DNA from: Bostrychus sinensis
Taxonomy: Eukaryota; Chordata; Actinopteri; Gobiiformes; Eleotridae
Length of the DNA stretch: 64,000 bases
Assembly (NCBI GenBank): GCA_020698575.1
Contig: CM036251.1
Coordinates: 2,693,788 to 2,757,787 of the forward strand
Reading direction: 5' to 3'
The translations under genes and the position numbers were made by a program. Of the stretch, positions 55,991-64,000 are shown piece by piece. The notes beneath the pieces are model-generated. The model saw only the letters and a list, made by a program, of their open reading frames with translations, had not been told where the DNA came from and searched no databases. Position 1 is the first letter of the stretch. Each line of letters opens with the position of its first letter.

Positions 55991-56777
55991 TTGGAGAAAA
56001 TTGCAATGAACTTTGAACTAAACTACTGAATTGGTTGATACAACCTGATCTGTCTTTCTTGTTATTTCTGCATTTTCATTTCCCTTATCCCTTTTGTTAT
56101 TTAATACATTAATTGCCTCAAATCTTAATCTTGTCTCTTTTCCATTCATTCACACACAAACTCTGTTAAGAACTAGGTTTTCTGCATCCAATTGCCATAG
56201 CCTACTCTCATCAATAATTAAAGTGTTACATACACCTTAAAGTCTACCTTTGGTTCTGTCTAAAGTGTGTCACAATAAAATGACGATGTCCAGTTGAGAA
56301 GCAGTGATACACTCTCTGCTGCTGAAGCTGAAACAGGATCTCCATTACAGTTCTATGGTGGCAACAGAGCAGAGCATTAATCACAATTACAACAGCAGGT
56401 GCCTCATTCGTCTCCACTGTGAAAACACCTCCGTATGTATGGGACAGACTGTAAATGTGGAAAATGGACCACCACAGGAGCTGAGAAATGCCACTTTAAA
56501 AATCTTTAAACCTATATCTGTGCCTCCTACATACCTCTGTCCTCCATAACTCAACTTAATCTCACATCTGAACCGAGATAAAAGGCCGTTCCCCCGAACA
56601 ACCTCGCATTTCAAAACAAGAGCATCCAACTTCCAGCTTTAAGGTATATTTTGCTTTGAAAGAGAATAAAGTATTGGGCCTAGGTCCAAATCATGGCAGC
56701 GTGGAGTGAATGTACGACCAAATATTGTGTTTTGTTTGAAGTTACGGCAGTGATGTGTGATGCGTTTTTGTGCGTAG
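55991..56777. other. Spacer upstream of the SLC23A exon, probably intronic
   Basis: No repeat or exon recognised. The last 20 bases (GCGTTTTTGTGCGTAG) form the splice acceptor of the next exon. Confidence 0.45.
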
Positions 56778-56927
56778 GACAAAGACTGTGATGGAGAGCC
56801 GCAGCTGACTGTGGATCTGGAGCCACACACGGAGAAGGAGGAGGAGGAGAAGGACAAAGGCGTAGACCTGGTGTACGCTCTGAACGACCGGCCGCCCTGG
56901 TACCTCTGCATACTGCTGGGATTCCAG
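56778..56927 (+). CDS. slc23a1: Internal exon of an SLC23A-type sodium-dependent ascorbate transporter (SVCT1-like)
   Basis: The 150-nt exon is bounded by GTGCGTAG| and CAG|GTAAAA, phase 0 at both ends. An in-frame TAG lies just before it, so the reading must start at the acceptor. The 50 residues are an acidic, variable cytosolic tail (PHTEKEEEEKDKGVD) followed by LVYALNDRPPWYLCILLGFQ. The PPWYLCILLGFQ block is the invariant entry to the first membrane segment of the SLC23 (nucleobase/ascorbate transporter) family. LLGFQ favours SLC23A1 over SLC23A2, which usually has FLGLQ. The protein co-transports sodium and vitamin C across the plasma membrane. The next exon (expected HYLTCFSG) is not found in the remaining 7 kb, so it lies beyond the window. 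The paralogue assignment is less sure than the family. Confidence 0.8.
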
Positions 56928-57219
56928 GTAAAATGACTTATGACGCATGAAAAATGGTTTAATTTATGTGAAACTGGCAACAGACTTGTTCTTACCGTGT
57001 ATATTCTCTACAAAGACACACATGTATGAAGTGTCTCTAAATGTCTGTCTTAAAGGTTTGGTTACACGACAGCACTGGCCAGGAAAACACAACAGTCGTG
57101 TCATCTCCAATTTACACTAAAATGTCAAGGTGTGAAGAAAATAAAAATGGGTGTGAATAAACTGTAGTACATGCATTTATCCAGTAAATGGTGCTGTGAG
57201 CCCCACAAAAGCTCTACGC

Positions 57220-57492
57220 CAGGGGTCACCAACAAGGGATATTTATAAATGGTGACTACTGCAGTGTTTTAGTCATAATTTCTTTTTTTGTAAACTTGTT
57301 TTCATGTTTAATTACAAGATTATTTTTTTATAAACATTATCACTAATGCAAAGCAAACAATCATACAATCCTAGTGTCATTTGAAAGGCATGTCAGGACT
57401 TTAATATAGAGGATTATTTTGCACGAGTAGCCCTCAGTACAAATTCTCATCTTTTGGGTAGCCCTCAAACCCAGAAAGGTTGGAGACCCCTG
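57220..57492 (-). mobile_element. Miniature hAT element with perfect 8-bp target duplication
   Basis: Ends CAGGGGTCACCAAC and CAGGGGTCTCCAACC (inverse of right), flanked by CTCTACGC at 57212-57219 and 57493-57500. 273 bp, non-coding. Subterminal GTAGCCCTC occurs twice, 31 bp apart. It lies just downstream of the SLC23A exon, so inside its intron, and is the inverted sibling of 19497-19821. Confidence 0.92.
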
Positions 57493-57624
57493 CTCTACGC
57501 CATACAGAGATTAAACAGCAGAGGAAGTCATAGTTCCAGCCTTTCCCCGACTACTATAAGATCATGTGGTTTTCTGGAGCCGTGCTGATAAACTCTGAAG
57601 TAAAAGTCAGTACTTGTACATATA

Positions 57625-58533
57625 CACTGCCTGCCCCCCAAAAAAGTCACCACCAGCTCACTACCTGCATTTAGTGAATGACCAGGTTACTCCATCAATG
57701 GATTTTTTTCTTCCCTGATGGCAGATTCCAGACCTTAGTCCCATTGAAAATCTTTGGAATGTGCTGGAGTGACTGCCTGGCCCCCCAAAAAGTCACACAC
57801 CAATATTTAATTCGATCACCTTTAACTTTGATTATGGCACGCATTCTCTGTGGCATCATCTCAATAAGCCTCTGCACTGTGCACTTTCTGTCCAGAGTTG
57901 CATCAGTGTTTTGCTAAGATCTTGTACTGATGATGGGAGAGTTGGAGCAGAGTCTTCTCCAGCACATCTCAAAGATTCTCAAGCAGACAACATATAATCA
58001 TAAGAAGAAGAAAACAAACATACAGTTGTAAAGATATTTAAAAAGATAAAATATTAACTGATGTATACTCACTTTATTTTCTTGGTTTTTGCAGTTTAGT
58101 GTGTGTTAGGAGCTGCCTGAACAAGTGAATATATCCACTGTGAGATTAATAAAGTTCAATCTAATCTAATTATAAGTGAGGTTAAAAAGATGAGTTTTTA
58201 GTTTAGATTTAAAAGTGCTGAGATTTTCTGGTAATGAGTTTTACAGCTTTGGAGAATGAGCATTAAAGGATACTTCACTCTGCTTGGTCTGGACTCAGCC
58301 AGCGGTCCAGTGCCAGCTGATCTCAGAGTCCTGTGTGGTTTCAGGTAAGAGGTAAAAGATCAGAAAAATACTTTGGGCCTTGGCCATTCACTGACTTGGT
58401 TCGTATTCAGTATTTGCAGGTAGCTGACCTTAGCACATAACTTTGCTGAACCCAGACCTGAACAACTGCAGAGAGGCTCTTACCTATTTGCTTTGTTAAA
58501 TCCCGGGGTTGACTTTGGTTTGGCCAGGCAGTG
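57625..58533. mobile_element. Rearranged Tc1-like element with duplicated terminal repeat
   Basis: TA on both sides (57623-57624, 58534-58535). Ends CACTGCCTG and CAGGCAGTG. Just inside the left end, 57728-57769 reads PDLSPIENLWNVLE and a stop, the Tc1 DDE C-terminal signature, which belongs near the far end of a normal Tc1. It is followed immediately by a second copy of the terminal repeat (CTGCCTGGCCCCCCAAAAAG at 57773). The right part includes unrelated sequence with an AATAAAGTTCAATCT LINE-like tail (58145-58160). Confidence 0.75.
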
Positions 58534-58535
58534 TA

Positions 58536-60164
58536 TTACTGACAGATATTGGAGTAACTATGAAGGTATGAGGCATAAAAGCTTTGTACTTTGCGACTGT
58601 GGGTCAGCTGACCTGCAGCCAAATGCTCATTTTCAGTGAGTACAGCGTCTGAACAATTTAAACTCGTGTGGAGCAGCTCTGAGTGGCTTCCCGCTGCGAG
58701 ACCAAAACACCTTCAAGTGTTTCCTAAATTTTACAGATTCACAAAAATAGAAACCCTGTCCTTGAGTAAACAAAAGGCCAAAACACAATCAAACCTTGTG
58801 TAAATGGCTCCTGAATAAGTCGGAGAATTTACAGTAAATGTTCCATAATATAAAATTGGGAGAGTGAAAGCTTTTCTGTGTCTAAAAGCTATTGTCCAAG
58901 ATGTTTCCAGCCTTTGGCCTAAAGTGGGATAGGCCCCTGACCTTTGCCATTTACTGACGAGGCAAATAAATTGAACTGAAACTACACCCTGTTTCAAACA
59001 ATGGCATAACATTACAGTTATTTTCTTCTGCTTCTGCCTCATTTGTCCTAATCATCTTCAAACCGTTTTAAACTCGCAGATATTCCAGGTATCTGAGGTT
59101 TCCTGTTACAGCCATAATTCATATTTCCTCACACTTCACACAAAGAAGAGAGGCCGCTGTGTTTTCAAAGCTCCTCCATGGACAGAGGCGGGTCTCCGGA
59201 GACTCGTACGGACTCAGACGGATTAGAGGAAAAACATTTCGGAAACACGGGACAGGGATGACGTGGAAAGAGTGGAAACTCACGCTGTGTTCACGCAGGT
59301 GTTTGGAAAAACATTTGTCTAAAGTGAAAAATGCACATTAACACCTGCTCAAGTCAGAGAGAAACAGCCTGGAAAACTCATTTTAAATCAGACTTTGAGA
59401 CTCGATGTCAACAAGTAACAAAACATTCATCCAACAACAATACAGTCACCAGTGCCATCGCACAGAGTTACTCCAAATTCTGTGACCCAGCGATTAAATC
59501 ATAAAAATCTAAAACTTGAACCAATCGTCACTATAAAGAAGACAACAAACTCATTCAGTTCAGAGCAGTGTTAGACTGATCAAGCAAATTATCTCCACCT
59601 CGTTTTATTCAACCTCCATGTGAGCCACTTCTGTGACTTGCTTTAGTTCTTGTTTATTAAAGCAAGGTTTAGAACCAGTTTAGTCCTGGTTTCTGTCTAA
59701 ATGGTTTTCACAGAGAACAGATTCTGAAAAATATTTGCTGTGGAGGGACAGTGTTTAGAAATGACAGATTTCGCCTTGTCATAAAAGAAAGTCCCTCTCA
59801 TCTGCTCCCTTTCCATCTCCACTGTGAATGATTAATCTCATGGGCATAGGTTTTACTCTGGATGCCCTTCCACAACCACACTTTTATCTAGGCTTAGAAC
59901 TGGTGCAGTGTTGCTTCCACTTTTTTGGCGTCACCAACCACTAATTAATATGTTTTCTTCTGTAATGCTAGCCTGTCCTGCCAGACAAACTCTTCTGAAC
60001 TTTCCTGTTCTAAACAAAGAAGTGAGTCTGGTCCCTTCGCTTAAGTTTCATTTCTGTGGAGGAACAATCACAGGCGGAATAACCAATCAGAAACAAAGGG
60101 CGGGACGTAAGCAGTGCACCGCTGACCCAAACAAACATGGATTCTTGCAGTTTTTTTTTTCATA
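58536..60164. other. No recognised feature
   Basis: About 1.6 kb without a recognised exon or repeat. If the SLC23A gene extends rightward this is intron. Confidence 0.4.
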
Positions 60165-60437
60165 AAACACCAAAATATGCCGTATTATTAGCAGCTCTGT
60201 CCTTATTTGTGAATGGGGACAGCAGCAGAAGCCAGTTGTACAAAGACCTGTGGAAAAAGTCGTTTTATTTTGTAATGCGTTTGTTACATTGGACGTCAGA
60301 GGGACTTTACTGTTGTTAAAATGGCAACAAGACGAAGAAAAAAATCACAGAGGACTGAACAACAACAAGGACTTCAGCAGAACCAACAGGAGACGAAGGA
60401 AAGACCTAAACACCGTTAATTAGCTCAGAGAAGTTAG
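60165..60437 (+). mobile_element. Dispersed repeat X, copy 2
   Basis: Inverted relative of 22287-22560 with the same order of blocks. Ends are not defined. Confidence 0.6.
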
Positions 60438-60552
60438 CTCGGTAGCTAGAAATAACTCCTTACATTCCTGCTGTGTGGACATAATACCTGAGACCTGACT
60501 ACACCCGGGCAGTACCACTGCTTCAGTACCACTAGGGGGCAGGAGATCCAGA

Positions 60553-60985
60553 GTAGCTCCAGGCTTTGTCTTGAGAAATTTGAGGCCTTTGTAATACTTT
60601 TTAATTCCACTTAGAGTGAAATTTGATGCCAGCATTGTAAACAACAGAAGAATAGTCTGTAAGAATTAACACTAAGGAATTATCTGTACTACTCCCTGTA
60701 ACACAAGGGTTTTATTTAAAAGTCTAATACAGATGAAAGAACTCCAGTGCTGCATTAAACAATCACAAACCACAGAGATTTTTTTCATTTCTTCAATAAA
60801 TATATTTTGTTATTGCGGTGACTCTATTTTTTTGTAATATTACCATAATGTTTTGACAAATTTTAAGACTTAGATGAAAATTTAATACCTACTCATCATA
60901 TTTAATACTTTTAAGGCCTTTATTTTGACACAATCAAAATTAATACATTTTTAATGCTTTTAAGTCCTTGGCGGTAACCTGAGAT
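60553..60985. repeat. Dispersed repeat Y, copy 2 (longer)
   Basis: CAGGCTTTGTCTTGAGAAAT ... TTTTAATTCCACTTAGAGTG ... ACAAGGGTTTTATTTAAAAG, and a right end TTTTAAGTCCTTGGCGGTAA that looks like an inverse of its left end. A miniature DNA element is likely. Confidence 0.5.
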
Positions 60986-61360
60986 CACTCTGGTCGGAGA
61001 AAAAGTAAAAGACATATGCACATAATCACTGCTGCTTAAATGTTGGATTGTAGAAGGCCACTTTTCTTTTTTTATTTATTTATTTATTTTTTTTTATTTA
61101 CAGGTGCAGACGTACCTACATGTAATACATAAGACATGAGACCAACAAAACAATATTATGACTTACTAGGAACAAACAACATATAACAGATGTATATAAT
61201 AATATGAATATGAATATATATGCGGATATGTATTGATGTAAAATAAATAAATAAATAAAGTTCAATTAAATAAATACAATTATAATAATGGCAAAACCAA
61301 CAGTAGAGAAAAAAAGCTAACTAACTAAAACACTTACAAAACACAAGTTTGACACATTAA

Positions 61361-62091
61361 AGTTACACTGTGTAACTTTTCTCCTAAATATGTGGGGCAT
61401 ACTGACTTGTTTTTGTGATTTTTTGAGCGATTATAAGGCCTGAGGCGCGATCTGTTGCTCCGAGCGGGGCTTCTGTACTGAGAAACCGCCCTCGCAACTT
61501 GGCCGGGAGCGCTCCGCTGTTGAGGAAGAGTCACGTGACAGGGAACGACTTGAGGCGCAGTATAACCATGAAGCTACTTTTAGCGTTGTTATTTTCGCCA
61601 GTTCATCAGGGCCGAAGGACACAAGAAGATGAAGACAATGTCGGACGAGGCAAGAAAAAGAAAATGTGAAAGGGACCGCACCAGATCGCAGACAAGAGTC
61701 AACATCGGACAGACTTTTGCTCGCTGGCGTCAGATGAGAGACAGAGAAGGCTGCAAATCAGATCACGTTTTTGCTTCTTTATTGTTGGGCAGGTAAATTA
61801 GCCTCTTTATTTTTTCTTTAGAACGTGCTTTTTCATACAGTTATTAGTTGTTTTTACTGCGACCATTGCATATTTGTTGATAAGCTAACGCTAGCGCTAA
61901 CTCTATAGAAGATCCAGTCCAAACTTCCAAAGGTAGCAGCAGGTCGACTAAAGTTGAAACAATGATGGAAATAGACGCACGCTCGCACAGTTTCAGAAGG
62001 AGGAGGGGCCCTAGTGTTTACGTTTTGCGACAGTGCAGTGGCACCTGTGGCCTCTAGAGGCGCAAGACCGGGAATCTTACACAGTGTAACT
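61361..62091 (+). mobile_element. TTAA-flanked element carrying a small ORF, family TTAA-3, copy 2
   Basis: TTAA at 61357-61360 and 62092-62095, with the same ends as 20221-20954. Differences include a 3-bp deletion (CGCGATATTTG against CATATTTG) and single substitutions. It is nested in an L1-like LINE, which dates it as younger than that insertion. Confidence 0.85.
61629..61796 (+). CDS. 55-codon conserved basic ORF inside the TTAA-3 element, copy 2
   Basis: Identical protein to the ORF at 20489-20656. The two nucleotide differences (TCA/TCG and TCG/TCA) are both synonymous Ser changes. Again the stop overlaps a splice-donor-like AG|GTAAAT. It could be a functional small protein, a first exon, or a neutral relic young enough to be intact. 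No domain is recognised. Confidence 0.5.
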   Translation: MKTMSDEARKRKCERDRTRSQTRVNIGQTFARWRQMRDREGCKSDHVFASLLLGR

Positions 62092-62590
62092 TTAACTAAA
62101 CAGTAGGGAGTACAATGGGGAAGGGGAAGTATGCATGAGTTTGGAATAGAGTATGGTTGGAAAGTAAATTACTGATTGTTGAAATGTGTGAGAGGTAAAT
62201 GTTATGGTTTTGAAGATGTACAGGTTATTGTTGTAGCTGCAGGTAATTTATGAACGGTAACCAAGTTTCATTGAAGGCTGATATTTGCTTTTGTTTATGT
62301 GCTGTGTTTTTTCTATTGAAATATATTCTGTAATTGAATTAATCCAGTGTGTAATGCTGCATGCTTTTTTTGATTTCCAGTTTTGAAAAATAATTTTCTT
62401 AGTGATAGTTAGAGAGATAAGGAGAGGGTTATGGTGTTTGTGTGAAAGGTCGATGTGAGAAATGTCTCCCAGAAGACACAGACCTTGGACATAATGGGAT
62501 CCCACAGCCCAAGATGGTGGAGAGTTTGTCAGTGACAGAAATCCAGAAAGAGTATACGGTTGGCAGGAAGGCCACTTTTCACTTCATGGA

Positions 62591-63709
62591 GATTCAAATG
62601 GAGCAGCTGATGCTTTAAACCACGTGCTCAAAATAATTCCCTGTGGCAATTTGGGCCATAAATGATCTCAGGCCAGAGTTTGGACATTGGTCGTTCTTCT
62701 GCCTTCACTTTAGTTCAATTCAAAAAGCTTCAACTCTTGTCACATGAACATCCATAACTACACCTGCATCCATTTTCCAAAGCCAGTATTGTGACTTGTC
62801 GGTCTGTAGCGCGTCTCCATCTCCTCCGCCTCATGATCGACAGCGTCACGGTGGATCCTCTGTGAAGTCCACCTTTCGACCTCGTTCTGATTTACTCACA
62901 TAACAGCGCTGTCTTTTCACCCGATCCTCTTTCCGTGAGCAAAATGTTCTTCCTTCAGCTCCAACCGTGATTTACGCTCCAGGAAAACCTGATACCCAGG
63001 AGCTCACGTCCCCTCCCGTGGGCTCCTCGCTCAGGCTGAAGTGTGCGCGGTGACCAGATGCGCTCACAAAGGGGGGCATAAATTTCCCCAGCACGCCGTC
63101 CAAGTCCATGTCCAAAAGCGAATATCTGAAGTCGGATGCTAAGTAGCGATGGGTTTATTGCGGTTGTACCTCCAGCGGTTCCTGCCTGCTAAGCCCTGAA
63201 TGCACAAACGTCTTGACAGAAATGAGCACATGACTTAGCACTCCATTAGCCAGGCTGTGGCGTAATGCTAGCTTAAAGAAATACTACATTTTATACAGAT
63301 ACAGGGATCATCATAAAGCTGGCGGGTTGGAAGAAAAAGCTTTGAGTAATGTATCAAGAAGTGAAAACTGTGGCCAAGATTAGTGTTAGCATTGGGACAT
63401 CGCTCAACCACGTTATAGATAAATATATGGATATTTGGAACTTGGACAAGTACTTCTTAATCCTGTATTCTCAATTGGTGGGACAGGACCCTAAAGTAGG
63501 TCACAGGAATGATCTTCAGAACGGCCCCCACAGTGGAATACTTTAAGTCTCATCTTAAAACCCATTTTTTGTCATGATGCGTGTCTGTGTCCTGTTCTGT
63601 TTTATTTCCCGTGTGTTTTATTTTGTACTCAGTCCCTGTGTTTTTCTGTTTTACTTCGTGCTGCCTGTGTTTCCCGACTGTGTCCTGCCCCGCTGTGAAT
63701 GTGTTATTG
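62591..63709. other. No recognised gene; hAT-end fragment near 63469
   Basis: 62800-63130 is more GC-rich but has no convincing exon. TTCTCAATTGGTGGGACAGG (63469-63488) is a familiar hAT-terminal phrase. GTCTCATCTTAAAACCCATT (63548-63567) resembles a LINE ORF2 end. Confidence 0.4.
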
Positions 63710-64000
63710 CTGTGTTTCAGCTGTGTTTCAGCTGTGTTTCACCTGTGTTTCACCTGTGTTTCTGCTGTGTTTCACCTGTGTTTCACCTGTGTTTCAGCTG
63801 TGTTTCAGCTGTGTTTCACCTGTGTTTCACCTGTGTTTCAGCTGTGTTTCACCTGTGTTTCTGCTGTGTTTCACCTGTGTTTCAGCTGTGTTTCACCTGT
63901 GTTTCACCTGTGTTTCAGCTGTGTTTCAGCTGTGTTTCACCTGTGTTTCACCTGTGTTTCACCTGTGTTTCACCTGTGTTTCACCTGTGTTTCTGCTGTG
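63710..64000. repeat. 11-bp minisatellite, unit CTGTGTTTCAC/G, truncated by the window edge
   Basis: At least 26 units, with CTGTGTTTCAC, CTGTGTTTCAG and CTGTGTTTCTG variants arranged in repeating higher-order blocks. It continues beyond 64000. Confidence 0.95.

Larger units (their letters stand above)
61060..62590 (-). mobile_element. L1-like LINE 3' region, second copy, interrupted by a TTAA element
   Basis: Minus-strand frame 62505-62248 reads LCLLGDISHIDLSHKHHNPL, LISLTITKKIIFQNWKSKKA and HWINSITEYISIEKTQ, the general layout of an L1/Tx1-like ORF2 C-terminus (KK.I...WK......W...I..YI.MEK). The AT-rich sequence on the left (61060-61356 and 62096-62247) is its probable 3' UTR. The TTAA-3 element sits inside it. 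Confidence 0.6.

Noticed and set aside
56304..56629. Possible upstream exon of SLC23A in the open frames at 56304-56629
   Set aside because: Neither frame ends at a donor compatible with 56778, and none resembles the family's N-terminus.
59159..59341. Possible host exon around the open frame MFSKLLHGQRRVSGD
   Set aside because: No acceptor or donor of quality, and no known family resemblance.

Overview
The window reads as nuclear DNA of a ray-finned (teleost) fish. It is AT-rich and gene-poor. It is packed with relics typical of teleosts: Tc1/mariner, hAT, pogo-like, PIF/Harbinger and TTAA-targeting DNA transposons, and L2-, RTE- and L1-like non-LTR retrotransposons. There are also a Ty3/Gypsy fragment, many microsatellites and several long minisatellites. 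No bacterial-type operon, CRISPR array, rRNA or tRNA gene is visible.

Host coding sequence is sparse. One exon is convincing: 56778-56927 (+), 50 codons ending in a PPWYLCILLGFQ motif, which is the start of the membrane domain of an SLC23A-type sodium-ascorbate transporter (closest to SLC23A1). A 72-nt, ATG-led, phase-0 segment at 34465-34536, preceded by a GC box and a TATA-like stretch, may be its first exon. If so, 34.5-57 kb is mostly one large first intron and the gene continues past the right edge. This link is an inference.

Layout. 1-3.7 kb: broken hAT transposase, interrupted by a truncated retrotransposon with a 7-bp target duplication, then two Tc1 fragments. 4.5-5.6 kb: about 1 kb of pyrimidine-rich tandem repeats. 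6-10.7 kb: miniature elements and LINE scraps. 11-13.4 kb: antisense L2 LINE holding two nested elements. 14.2-15.3 kb: an 11-bp minisatellite of about 79 units and a second tandem array. 16-24.5 kb: miniature elements, including a 734-bp TTAA-flanked element with a small conserved ORF and a Harbinger-type element. 25-31 kb: L2 LINE with nested pogo-like element, Tc1 deletion derivative, nested hAT-like element. 32-34 kb: near-perfect fold-back element and a 406-bp-period duplication. 36-40 kb: a three-layer nest inside a Tc1-derived fold-back, then a Harbinger-like element and a TTAA element. 41-46 kb: LINE remnants including an L1-like ORF2 C-terminus. 46-53 kb: minisatellites. 53-56 kb: L2 and Gypsy remnants. 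57-62 kb: the SLC23A exon, an hAT miniature element with a perfect 8-bp target duplication, a rearranged Tc1, and a second copy of the TTAA element inside an L1-like LINE. The window ends inside another 11-bp minisatellite.

The main biological content is therefore transposon ecology. Several non-autonomous families occur in two or more copies with shared internal deletions. At least four families have TTAA at their boundaries. One TTAA family carries a 55-codon ORF whose two copies differ only at synonymous sites.
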